DNA from: AP-15 sp963703665
Lineage (GTDB): Bacteria > Pseudomonadota > Alphaproteobacteria > ATCC43930 > CGMCC-115725
Assembly: GCA_963703665.1 (NCBI GenBank)
Contig: CAVPFB010000004.1
Location: 62,001 to 126,000 of the forward strand
Reading direction: 5' to 3'
Length of the DNA: 64,000 nucleotides
In this document: positions 37,414 to 45,495 of the stretch, in pieces
Layout: every line of letters begins with the position of its first letter
Position numbering within the stretch: the stretch's first letter is position 1
Position numbers and translations under genes: made by a program
Notes under the pieces: generated by a model
The model's database searches: none
Seen by the model: the letters and a program-made list of their open reading frames with translations, nothing else
What the model was told of the DNA's origin: nothing

Positions 37414-39102
37414 CACTGTCTCCCGATGTTGCTCGGAAGCGGGGCCCTGTCGCCGGCTTCCGCGAGAAAGGCATGCAGCGCCGCCACCACCTGCGCGCCC
37501 TCGCCGACCGCGGCGGCGACGCGCTTGACCGATCCCGAGCGCACGTCGCCGATCGCGAACACGCCGGGCAGGCTGGTTTCGAGAGGCCTGAGGATGTTGG
37601 CGCCGGTGCGGACAAAGCCGTTGTCGTCGAGCCTCACTCCCGATCCCGACAACCACGCGGTATTCGGGTCGGCGCCGATAAACAAGAACAGATGACGGAT
37701 CGCGCGCCTGACCTCGTCTCCCGACCGGCGCGAGCAGCAGCGGATCGCTTCGAGAATACCGTCCCGCCCTTCGAGACCGGTGACCATCGTCTCGGTCAGG
37801 ATTTCGACGTTCGGCCTCGAGGTAATGCGCTCTACCAGATAGCGCGACATGCTCTCGCCGACACCGGGCCCGCGAACGATCAGCCAGACCTTGGCCACCT
37901 GGCTAGACAGATACACCACCGCCTGGCCGGCGGAATTGCCTCCGCCGACCAATGCCACCTCCTGCCCGGCGCACAGCCGTCCCTCGAGCGGCGACGCCCA
38001 ATAATGAACGCACGAGCCCTCGAAGGAGGCAAGATTCTCGACGTCGAGCCGGCGGTACCGCGCGCCGCTGGCGATGATGACGGCGCGGGCGTGCACCCGC
38101 TCGTTATTGGCAAGGGTGAGCTGGAAGCGGCCATCCTCCGAGTGGGTCTGGCCCTGCAGGCTCACGACCTCATCCGGGATTGCCATTTCGACGCCGAACT
38201 TTTCCGCCTGATGATAAGCCCGCGCCATCAATGCCAGACCGGTGATGCCGGTCGGAAAGCCCAGATAGTTCTCGATGCGCGCCGACGCCCCGGCTTGACC
38301 GCCGAACGCGCGGCAATCGAGTGCCAGCACCGACAGACCCTCGGATCCCGCGTAAACCGAGGCCGCAAGACCCGCCGGCCCGGCGCCGACGATGACCAAG
38401 TCGTAAATCTTTTCCGCGTCGATCGGTCTGACGAGCCCGATGCAGCGGGCGAGTTCGATCTCGTTTGGATTGCGCAACAACCGTCCATCCGGACACAGCA
38501 CGATCGGCAATTCGCGAGGGGCGATATGGAAGCGCTCGATCAGGGTTTGCGCGCACGGGTCGGTCTGTGGGTCGAACCGCTGGTGCGGATGCCCGTTGCG
38601 GGTCAAGAACCCTTCGAGGCGGAGAACATCGCCATTATCGGCGCTGCCGACGATGATCGGGCCGCCGGCGCCGGTATCGAGCAGGCCGACCCGGCGCAAG
38701 ATCAAGGCGCGCATGATGCGTTCGCCCAGTTCGGCTTCTTCGACCATCAGATCGCGCAGCCGCCGTGGTGGAATGACGGACGCCTCGACCGCTTCGCGTG
38801 GCATCGGCGTCGACCAGCGACGGGCGGCCGGATAGTTGCGCAAGCTCGCCCATGAATGAGCCCGGACCATGCGTCACGATAAGCTCGGAGTGTCCCTCCC
38901 TTCCGCGCTGAATAACATCGACCCGGCCTCTCAGAATGACGAAAGCGCCCGGCGCGATCTCGCCGGTCGCGACCATGCGCTCGCCCGCCGTATAGGATTT
39001 GCGCTCACCGAACCTCGCCAGCCGCTCGATCTCGTCCGGCTCGAGCGCCGGAAACATCTGATCGCGTCGGGCCTCGATCAGCGGACGTACAGACTGCGGC
39101 AT
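37413..39102 (-). pseudogene. CNBD-thioredoxin-reductase-like flavoprotein, frameshifted
   Basis: Fusion of an N-terminal cyclic-nucleotide-binding (CRP-like) domain with a thioredoxin-reductase-like FAD/NAD(P)H module. The CNBD frame starts MPQSVRPLIEARRD (ATG 39102) and includes GAFVILRGRVDVI and GSFMGELAQLSGRPSLVDADA. Near 38799-38802 one base seems inserted; the second frame continues REAVEASVIPPRRL, then LVIVGAGPAGLAASVY, VALVGGGNSAGQA and GVFAIGDVRSG. The redox CxxC of true thioredoxin reductases is absent: the site reads GSCVHYWAS with one Cys. So it may be a flavin switch or reductase with another acceptor. Coupled to the UBP zinc-finger gene. Confidence 0.85.
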
Positions 39103-39443
39103 GGCTTTCCTTACGGGTTCGCTGCCCGACCGCGGTCGAGCATCGCAGCTTTGAAAGAGATATGGGCGTTCGAGTTGTGAACGCTGAGTGTCGCAGTCTG
39201 TTCGACTGACCGGAAGGTAGTTATGGATTACTATCGATCGCGCTCGACGGTGGCCGTCCGGTGGGCTTATGTGCTTCCAACGCGCTGATCGCGCCCCGCC
39301 CATCGTGAGGCCGCGAACCAGGCAGCGCACGGTTGTCCCTGGCCCGGGGACGATTTGGCGTTGTCCAAGCTGGTCAAACGGACGATGCTGCCCACCGAAC
39401 CGCCCGAAATCTGGCGAATGTGGGCTTAGATAAGGTCACCTGC
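39103..39443. other. Divergent regulatory gap, no gene seen
   Basis: 341 bp between the CNBD flavoprotein (minus) and the HbpS-like gene (plus). Both promoters should lie here. I found no confident operator, RNA gene or small ORF. Confidence 0.4.
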
Positions 39444-39932
39444 ATGAAGCCGTCCCTCCTATCCGCGCTCTGCGCCGCTTTTCTCGTCAGCCAAGCCCAT
39501 GCCCAGGGCCTGCTCCAGACGCACCGCATCACAGCGGATCTCGCGAACCAAGCCGTCGCGGCGGTTGTCGCGAAATGCGCCAGCCAGGGTTACGCCGAGA
39601 CCGGCGTGCTGGTCGATGCCGACGGCGTGCGGCAAGCGGTGCTGCGCGGCAACGGCACCGGCGCCCACACCCTCGACAGCGCCTTTGCCAAGGCCTACAC
39701 GTCCGCGTCGTTCAAGACCGACACGACCGCGCTCGTTGGCAGGTCGAAGACGGTGCCGGTGCTGGCGAACCTGTTCAAATTGCCGCATCTCCTTTTGCTG
39801 GGCGGCGGCATCGTCATCAAGGTCGGCGACGAGGTGGTCGGGGCGATCGGCGCCGCCGGGGCGCCGGGCGGCGATCTCGACGACGCCTGCGCCCGCGCCG
39901 GTCTGGACAAGATCAAGGGCCAGCTCAAGTAG
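39444..39932 (+). CDS. GlcG/HbpS-like (DUF336) secreted protein
   Basis: A 162-residue protein with a signal peptide (MKPSLLSALCAAFLVSQAHA-Q) and one GlcG/HbpS domain. The domain shows ANQAVAAVVAKCASQG, AVLRGNGTGAHTLDSAFAKAYTS and the terminal GGIVIKVGDEVVGAIGAAGAPGG loop. Relatives bind haem or small ligands in the periplasm. Start ATG 39444 is preferred over an upstream in-frame codon because it begins the signal peptide. Lies 28 bp before the LLM gene, so the two probably form one operon. Confidence 0.88.
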   Translation: MKPSLLSALCAAFLVSQAHAQGLLQTHRITADLANQAVAAVVAKCASQGYAETGVLVDADGVRQAVLRGNGTGAHTLDSAFAKAYTSASFKTDTTALVGRSKTVPVLANLFKLPHLLLLGGGIVIKVGDEVVGAIGAAGAPGGDLDDACARAGLDKIKGQLK

Positions 39933-39960
39933 CGTCCACCCCGCTGATGAGGATGACGCG

Positions 39961-40869
39961 ATGAGAGTCGGGATCTCGCTGACCAGCAATCACCCGGACG
40001 CGACAGATCCGCGCCAAGGGGCGCGCTGGATGATCGAGCGCGCCGCGGCGGCACGCCGTGCCGGGCTCAATTCCCTGTTTGTCGGCGATCAGCACGCATC
40101 TGCCACGCCCTATTATCAGAACACGCCGATGCTCGGGCGGCTGCTCGCGGAGTGGGGCCCGGCCCCTTGCGGGTGCCTGTTCCTGCTCCCGCTGTGGCAC
40201 CCGGTGCTGGTGGCCGAGCAGATCGGTACGCTCGCCGCCATCGCTCAGGGACCTTTCATCATGCAATGCGGGCTCGGCTGGGGCGAGGCCCGGTTTGCCG
40301 CGATGGGTGCCAACATCAGGACGCGTCCTTCGGCTTTCGAGGAGGCTCTCGACATTGTCCGGCGCCTGTTGGCGGGGGAGACGGTGAGCTCCGCCCGACG
40401 GTTCCGGGTCGCCGAAGCGAGCTTGGCGCTGCGTCCGGTGGAGCCCGTCGAGGTCTGGATCGGCGCCAGTGCGGCGCCGGCGATCGACCGCGCGGCACGA
40501 CTGGCGGAGGGCTGGATCGCCAGCCCCGGCCTCACCCGCGAGGAGGCGCGCGTGCAGGCCGATCTCTATCGCGAGCGCTGCGCCGCTTATGGCAAGCAGC
40601 CGGGCGCCATCGTCTTGCGGCGCGACATTTACGTCGGCCAGTCGTCGTCCGAGGCGCAGGCGGTGCTGCAGCACGCGCTGAGCCGCGGCTATCGCGGGAT
40701 GCCGGCGGAAGCCCTGATCGCAGGCTCGGCCGACGAGGTCGCGGAACAGTTTCGGAGCTTCGGGGAAATCGGCTACACCGACATCCTCGTGCGCCATCTG
40801 ACCAACGATCAGCCGAAGGTCCTGGGCTCCCTGGAGCGGCTGGCCGCGGTACGCGCGGCGCTGGCTTGA
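39961..40869 (+). CDS. LLM-class flavin-dependent oxidoreductase
   Basis: A 302-residue luciferase-like TIM-barrel enzyme (F420- or FMN-dependent). Features are the start MRVGISLTSNHPD, AGLNSLFVGDQHA, LPLWHPVLVAEQIGTLA, LGWGEARFAAMGA and VEVWIGASAAPAIDRAARLA. It differs from the first LLM protein of this window (4471-5463) in length and sequence, so the two are not recent duplicates. It follows the HbpS-like gene closely and precedes a bicupin dioxygenase-like gene, suggesting one catabolic set. Substrate unknown. Confidence 0.9.
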   Translation: MRVGISLTSNHPDATDPRQGARWMIERAAAARRAGLNSLFVGDQHASATPYYQNTPMLGRLLAEWGPAPCGCLFLLPLWHPVLVAEQIGTLAAIAQGPFIMQCGLGWGEARFAAMGANIRTRPSAFEEALDIVRRLLAGETVSSARRFRVAEASLALRPVEPVEVWIGASAAPAIDRAARLAEGWIASPGLTREEARVQADLYRERCAAYGKQPGAIVLRRDIYVGQSSSEAQAVLQHALSRGYRGMPAEALIAGSADEVAEQFRSFGEIGYTDILVRHLTNDQPKVLGSLERLAAVRAALA

Positions 40870-40904
40870 GAGGCCGACTCCAAATGACGCCATATATTTC
40901 CGCA

Positions 40905-40990
40905 AGTCATCGTCGCCTCCGCGAAAGCAGGGGACCCAGAGCAACCGCTCGGTGGTCGCAATGGATTCCGGCTTCCTCGGGAATGACGGT
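40905..40990. repeat. Short dispersed palindromic repeat (REP-like)
   Basis: Starts with CGCAAGTCATCGTCGCCTCC, includes GCGAAAGCAGGGGACCC and ends with TTCCTCGGGAATGACGG. Same family as the copies at 12540-12616 and around 5560-5830 (GTCATTCCC and GCGAAAGCGGG modules). It separates the LLM gene from the bicupin gene. Confidence 0.6.
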
Positions 40991-41014
40991 GTAGTGTCGC
41001 AGGGAGGACCTCCA

Positions 41015-41995
41015 ATGCTGGAGCTTTCTGACATCCAATCTTCGCAACAGGAGCTGGATGACTACTACGCGCAGCTCCGCGCGGAGCACGTGACGCCGGC
41101 CTGGATCGGCGGCGGCATCAGCATCGAGCCGCGCAGCGAGGCAGTGCCATATTTGTGGCACTGGCGCGAGCTGCGGCCACAGGCGATGCGGGCGGCCGAG
41201 CTCGTCGGCACCGCGCAGGCCGAGCGCCGGGTCCTGCGCCTGACCAACCCCAACCTTTCCGGGGTCGCCAGCACCACGCTCGTCGCCAACATCCAGATCG
41301 TGATGCCGGGCGAGATTGCCCGCGCCCATCGCCATTCGGCGGCGGCCCTTCGCCTGATCATCGAGGGAAGGGGCGGCTACACCGTCGTCAATGGCGAGCG
41401 CGTTCCGATGTACCCCGGCGATCTCGTCCTGACGCCCAACTGGTCGTGGCACGACCACGCCAACGACACCGACGCACCGATGATCTGGCTCGACGGCCTT
41501 GATACCCCGCTGGTGCGGATGCTCGAAGCCGGGTTCTATGAAGAGCACCACCAGGAGCGGCAAGACTTTGGTGCGGCGGTCAACGCCTCGCAGTGGCGCT
41601 ACCCGATGTCGGAGATGCGGGCCGCCCTGGAGCGCCTGGCTGCCGCCGATACCGGCAATGCCGGCGAGGGGATCATCCTCGAATACACCAACCGGCTGAC
41701 CGGCGGGCCGGTGATGCCGACGATCGCCTGCCATATGCAGCTGCTGCGCCCCGGCGAGCAGACGCGGGCGCGCCGGCGTGTCTGCCGCACGAACTATCAC
41801 GTGGTCGAGGGCGCCGGCTACTCGGTGGTCGGCGGCGAGCGCCTCGACTGGGAAGACAAGGATGTGTTCACGGCGCCGACCTGGAATTTCTGCGAGCACG
41901 TCAACACCGGCGACCGCCCGGCCTTCCTGTTCAGCTTCAGCGACGCGCCGGTAATGAAGGCGTTGAGCCTCTACCGGGATGAAAGCAGGTCGTAG
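41015..41995 (+). CDS. Bicupin gentisate 1,2-dioxygenase-like protein
   Basis: A 326-residue two-cupin protein of the gentisate/1-hydroxy-2-naphthoate dioxygenase family. The first cupin holds the likely Fe(II) ligands in RAHRHSAAALRLIIEG and the later WSWHDH histidines. The second cupin has lost its metal site: the equivalent region is RARRRVCRTNYHVVEG, as usual for the non-catalytic half. Start ATG 41015 has AGGGAGG nearby. It would cleave an aromatic ring next to a hydroxyl group; the exact substrate cannot be predicted. Confidence 0.88.
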   Translation: MLELSDIQSSQQELDDYYAQLRAEHVTPAWIGGGISIEPRSEAVPYLWHWRELRPQAMRAAELVGTAQAERRVLRLTNPNLSGVASTTLVANIQIVMPGEIARAHRHSAAALRLIIEGRGGYTVVNGERVPMYPGDLVLTPNWSWHDHANDTDAPMIWLDGLDTPLVRMLEAGFYEEHHQERQDFGAAVNASQWRYPMSEMRAALERLAAADTGNAGEGIILEYTNRLTGGPVMPTIACHMQLLRPGEQTRARRRVCRTNYHVVEGAGYSVVGGERLDWEDKDVFTAPTWNFCEHVNTGDRPAFLFSFSDAPVMKALSLYRDESRS

Positions 41996-42231
41996 GCGGG
42001 ACGCCCGGCGCGCATGGCCGGCGTGGGACGTGCCGATCGAGGCTGGTGCTTGGGGCGCCGAAATGCCGAACCGCGCCGGAAGGCCGAGGCGAGCCTCCGG
42101 CAAATTGCCGCATTCGACCCTGAAGCCTTCGTCCATTCTTCGCGGGGTCGACTGGTTTTGCCCTAAACCGGCGCCTGGCGTTCTTCTGGTTTCTGCATTT
42201 TTGCCGTCCGTCGCACAGAGGAGCTTCCCCG

Positions 42232-43074
42232 ATGCCGATCATCGATTCCCAGGTTCACGTGTATGAGGCGAACACTCCTAAACGGCCCTGGCACAGCGTG
42301 CCGAACTGGCCCGACCACGTCACCGGAGACGAGATGGTGGCGGCGATGGACAAGGTCGGCGTCGACGGCGCGATCTTCATCTCGGCCTTTTCGATGTACC
42401 AATACGACGCGAGCTATGCGGTCGAAGTGCAGCGGGCCCATCCCGGCCGGTTCGCCATCGTCAAGCCGGTCGACCCGGACGATCCCGCCGTGGCTGATGT
42501 CATCGCCGACTGGAAGAAGATTCCGGGCACGGTCGGCATCCGCATCATGCTGACGCGGGAGGCGAACCGCGCGCCGGACGACCCGGGCCTCGACCGGATC
42601 GCACGCGCGGCCGCTCGTCACGATTTTCCGGTCAACGTCCTGTTCTGGGGCAATTTGGACGCGGGCGCGGCACTGATCGACCGCCATCCCGATACGCGAT
42701 TCATCATCGACCATCTCGGCATCATGCAGCCGCGCGTGCCGCCCGCCCCGCCACAGCCCTGGGCCGACCTGCCGAAGGTGGTGGAGCTCGCCAAGCGCCC
42801 GAACGCGGTGATCAAGATCAGCGGCGCCTGCACGCTGTCGCGGGAGCCATATCCGTTCCCGGACATTTGGGACCCGCTGGCTCGCGTGTTCGATGCCTGG
42901 GGGTTCGATCGCTGCTTGTGGGGCACGGACTGGACGCGCGCGTTTGCCGTCGTCAATTACGAAGAGGCCGTCGAGCCCTTCCTAAAGACCGACCGCCTGA
43001 GCGACACCGAGCGAGCGATGCTGATGGGCGGCGCCTGCGCCAAGGCTTACGGCTGGTCGCCGAAGACAGCATAA
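42232..43074 (+). CDS. Amidohydrolase_2 family metal-dependent hydrolase
   Basis: A 280-residue TIM-barrel hydrolase. It opens MPIIDSQVHVYEANTP (D-x-x-x-H variant of the metal motif), continues VGIRIMLTRE, has FIIDHLGIMQPR with the conserved His, and ends with the metal Asp in CLWGTDWTRA. It is of the shorter lactonase/decarboxylase type and distinct from the 373-residue relative at 19617. Start ATG 42232 follows AGAGGAG. Located in a run of co-directional catabolic genes after the bicupin dioxygenase; it may hydrolyse the ring-cleavage product, which is inference. Confidence 0.9.
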   Translation: MPIIDSQVHVYEANTPKRPWHSVPNWPDHVTGDEMVAAMDKVGVDGAIFISAFSMYQYDASYAVEVQRAHPGRFAIVKPVDPDDPAVADVIADWKKIPGTVGIRIMLTREANRAPDDPGLDRIARAAARHDFPVNVLFWGNLDAGAALIDRHPDTRFIIDHLGIMQPRVPPAPPQPWADLPKVVELAKRPNAVIKISGACTLSREPYPFPDIWDPLARVFDAWGFDRCLWGTDWTRAFAVVNYEEAVEPFLKTDRLSDTERAMLMGGACAKAYGWSPKTA

Positions 43075-43113
43075 TACGTTCTTGTGGTCTATCGGGGGTG
43101 AGGGAGGCAGCCG

Positions 43114-44082
43114 ATGGCGGCGGATTACAGCATATGTCTTGGAACGGCTGGCTGGGGCGTGTGGCACAGCCCGGATGCCGGAAGGTCGTGGACACGGCAT
43201 CGCGCCCCGTTTCCGCTCAACAGCCGCATCCAGGCATTGGTCGCCCATCCGACCGAGGCGCATACCGTTTTCGCCGGCGGCGATACCGGCTTGTTCGTGA
43301 GCCACGATGGCGGGGCGCGGTGGGAGCGCATAAGGCCCAATGGGACCACGGCAACGATCTGGTCGCTGGCCATTGACCCGGTCGATCCCGATATTCTCTT
43401 TGCCGGCACGCGCCCGGCCGGGATCTATCGCTCTCGCGATGGCGGACGGCACTGGCAGAAACTGGCGGTAGACATCGCCCGCGAGTGCTCGATCGGCACA
43501 CCCTTCGTGACCAGCGTCATCGTGGACCCCGACGATCATCGCATTGTCTTTGCGGGGATAGAAATCGACGGCGTCTTCCGCAGCCGCGACGGCGGGGACA
43601 CCTGGACGCACCTTAAGGGCGGTTTGTACGACCCGGACATTCACGCCGTGACGATCGCGGCTACGCAGCCCAAGCGCCTCTACGCCAGCACGGCCCGCGA
43701 AATGTTTGTCAGCGACAATCTGGGCGAAACCTGGGAGCCCCTGGGCATCAAGGAGAAATGGCCGCTGCCCTATGCCCGCGGCATGGTGGTCAAGGCCGAT
43801 GATCCTCGTGTGCTGTTCGCCGGGTGCGGCGAGACCACGACCGGTGAAAAGGGGCACGTGCTCCGCACCACAGACTTCGGCGAGACATGGGAGACCCTGC
43901 CGCTCCCGACCCAGCCCAATGCCACTGTGTGGGGCCTCGCCACGCACCGCGCCGACGCCAACCGCATCGTCGCGTTCAGCCTGTTCGGCGAGGTCTACGT
44001 CACCGAGGACGCCGGCACCTCCTGGCGCAAAATCCCCCGCGAATTCGGCGAGATCAGAGCCGCAGCCTGGCTGCCAAATTAA
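43114..44082 (+). CDS. Seven-Asp-box beta-propeller protein
   Basis: A 322-residue protein built almost entirely of BNR/Asp-box repeats. Seven are visible: SPDAGRSW, SHDGGARW, SRDGGRHW, SRDGGDTW, SDNLGETW, TTDFGETW and TEDAGTSW. That predicts a closed seven-bladed sialidase/VPS10-type propeller. There is no signal peptide, and sialidase catalytic residues were not identifiable, so a binding or unknown hydrolytic role in the cytoplasm is more likely. Start ATG 43114 has AGGGAGG. It lies 39 bp after the amidohydrolase, probably in the same operon. Confidence 0.88.
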   Translation: MAADYSICLGTAGWGVWHSPDAGRSWTRHRAPFPLNSRIQALVAHPTEAHTVFAGGDTGLFVSHDGGARWERIRPNGTTATIWSLAIDPVDPDILFAGTRPAGIYRSRDGGRHWQKLAVDIARECSIGTPFVTSVIVDPDDHRIVFAGIEIDGVFRSRDGGDTWTHLKGGLYDPDIHAVTIAATQPKRLYASTAREMFVSDNLGETWEPLGIKEKWPLPYARGMVVKADDPRVLFAGCGETTTGEKGHVLRTTDFGETWETLPLPTQPNATVWGLATHRADANRIVAFSLFGEVYVTEDAGTSWRKIPREFGEIRAAAWLPN

Positions 44083-44093
44083 CTTATGTAAAC

Positions 44094-44144
44094 TGTCACC
44101 GTTAGTTCCGTTACTGTAATTTCTCAAATGTCACCGTAATTCCG
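44094..44144 (+). repeat. Imperfect direct repeat, possible insertion-sequence end
   Basis: TGTCACCGTTAGTTCCG at 44094-44110 and TGTCACCGTAATTCCG at 44129-44144, 35 bp apart start to start. The TGTCACCG motif repeated near an end resembles the multiple terminal repeats of IS21-family elements. No IS21 transposase is present, so at most this is a remnant. Confidence 0.4.
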
Positions 44145-44417
44145 CGGTTCTCTTCGTTGGCGAGTTCTCGATTTTCGGCGGAGTTGATGAACGGTGATAG
44201 AAGCCGCCTTGTTCGCTGCTTCACGAACTGAAAAGAAGCGTCAGATGTCTATCGCGGCGTGGCAGGCCGAGCGCTGCCGGTAACAACCGATGTTGGCGCT
44301 TTAGTTTTGATAGGGAGGATCAGCGAGGATGGACGCGAAAATAATCAGGAACAGGAGCGCCGGCATGCTGTGTTTTCGACCAGTTGCTCGTACCTTCGCG
44401 CTTTCGATCGCAGCAAG

Positions 44418-44451
44418 CGTAGGATGGGTTGAACGAAAGTGAAACCCATCG
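44418..44451. repeat. Dispersed hairpin repeat (GATGGGTT type)
   Basis: GATGGGTT and AACCCATC arms around GAACGAAAGTGA, preceded by GCGTAG. This is the widespread proteobacterial GTAGGATGGGTTGAGCG-type repeat, and sits just downstream of the antitoxin gene, where it could end the transcript. Confidence 0.6.
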
Positions 44452-44473
44452 TCTCCGGCCGCGGTGGGCCGGT

Positions 44474-44839
44474 TCAGCCGGCGCTCAGCGCGAGCACGGC
44501 TTCCGGCACCCGGTCGATCACGCGCAGAAGCGCGCGGGCCGCACCTTGCGGTACGAGCTTCCCCTGTTCCCAACCTCGCACTGTCGCGACAGATATGTCG
44601 ATCCGGCGCGCGAACTCGGCTTGTGACAGTCCGGCACGCCTGCGAACGCGCCGCACCCAGGCCGCCGCATCCTTGGCCGCTTCGGCGTCGTCGGAGGCGG
44701 CCTGGCGTTCGATTTCCGCCTCGGTGGTGGCATCGACCCGCGCCCAATCGGTTCGCGGCTCGACCGGCTCCCATGAGCCGGCGGAAGGCCGCCGGGTGAC
44801 GGCTCCGGTCGCATCGAGGCGTGCTTCAGTCCGCGCCAT
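44474..44839 (-). CDS. HTH antitoxin of a BrnT-type toxin-antitoxin pair
   Basis: A 121-residue protein with a C-terminal Xre-like helix-turn-helix (RRRAGLSQAEFARRIDISVATVRGWEQGKLVP, split over its two helices) and an N-terminal region WARVDATTEAEIERQAASDD typical of BrnA-like antitoxins. Such proteins bind the toxin and autoregulate the promoter. Start ATG 44839 overlaps the end of the toxin remnant by 14 bp, the normal toxin-first order. The antitoxin looks intact, while the toxin does not, so it may be an orphan regulator. Confidence 0.82.
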   Translation of the reverse strand: MARTEARLDATGAVTRRPSAGSWEPVEPRTDWARVDATTEAEIERQAASDDAEAAKDAAAWVRRVRRRAGLSQAEFARRIDISVATVRGWEQGKLVPQGAARALLRVIDRVPEAVLALSAG

Positions 44840-45096
44840 ACCGGTCCTTCTCCCTGGCGTTTGCCTTGCCGGCGGAGATGATCCTCGTCGCCGTTTCACG
44901 CCGCGTGTCGGCGATCACCAAGATCCGTCCGGCGACGCGGCCGTAGAGCCTGAAACGTTCTTCGCCATAGTCTCGCCGACCATCACGCTCCACCCGTCAG
45001 CTCGGATCGAGGAACCCCGGCAGGAATCGGCAAAACCGAACCCGCGTTCTCGTACGCAGCGAGCGTTTTTGCATCGTCCCACTCGAACCGGATATG
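44826..45096 (-). pseudogene. BrnT-like ribonuclease toxin remnant
   Basis: N-terminal motif IRFEWDDAKTLAAYENAG and C-terminal RVERDGRRDYGEERFRLYG plus TRIISAGKANAREKDRY belong to the BrnT RNase toxin family. They lie in different frames; a shift near 45030 and an in-frame TGA just before RVERDG separate them, and no start codon is evident at the N-terminus (the expected Met position reads His). So the toxin is inactive as sequenced. Stop at 44826 overlaps the antitoxin start. Confidence 0.7.
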
Positions 45097-45495
45097 GGGA
45101 GCGTCCGCCAATAGCCCAGCCTGCCTGTCAACGGAATTGTCGTGTCCTAAGCGGTAGAGCCAGCCTGCCGTCGCTTCGAGTAGGACGGTCAGCCTTGCCA
45201 GGTCAAAATTGTACACGCGGGCGGTGTTGCCGCCGGCGATCCCATCCGGGCCGAGCCTCGTTGTCACGCGACCGGCCGGGATCGGTGCAGCGCGGACGAT
45301 CGCGGATTTTTCCGCTCCTGAGCCTAGGGAAACGCCATGCCGCTCTCCCGGCTGAGGAGGCAGAGATCGCGCCGCTCGAAGAATTCGAGCGCGATGCAGG
45401 CGAGCCCTCCGTCCGCTCGGCGCCGATGGCGCGACCAGCGTCATAGCCGGACGTGAAGTGGTCTGACCTGGGCCGAAGAAGGCCAGCGCCGCACG
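45097..45495. other. Gene debris between toxin remnant and flavoprotein
   Basis: About 400 bp. The minus-strand stretch around 45181-45252 encodes DGIAGGNTARVYNFDLARL, similar to the C-terminal end of amidohydrolase_2 proteins (GNTARVYNFD), suggesting a deleted amidohydrolase gene. Nothing else is recognisable. Confidence 0.35.

Larger units (their letters stand above)
44083..44473. other. Intergenic debris with repeats
   Basis: About 390 bp without a supported gene. It holds an imperfect direct repeat near its left end and a dispersed hairpin repeat near its right end, both listed separately. A short minus-strand frame (MPALLFLIIFASILADPPYQN) is hydrophobic but too short to claim. Confidence 0.4.
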
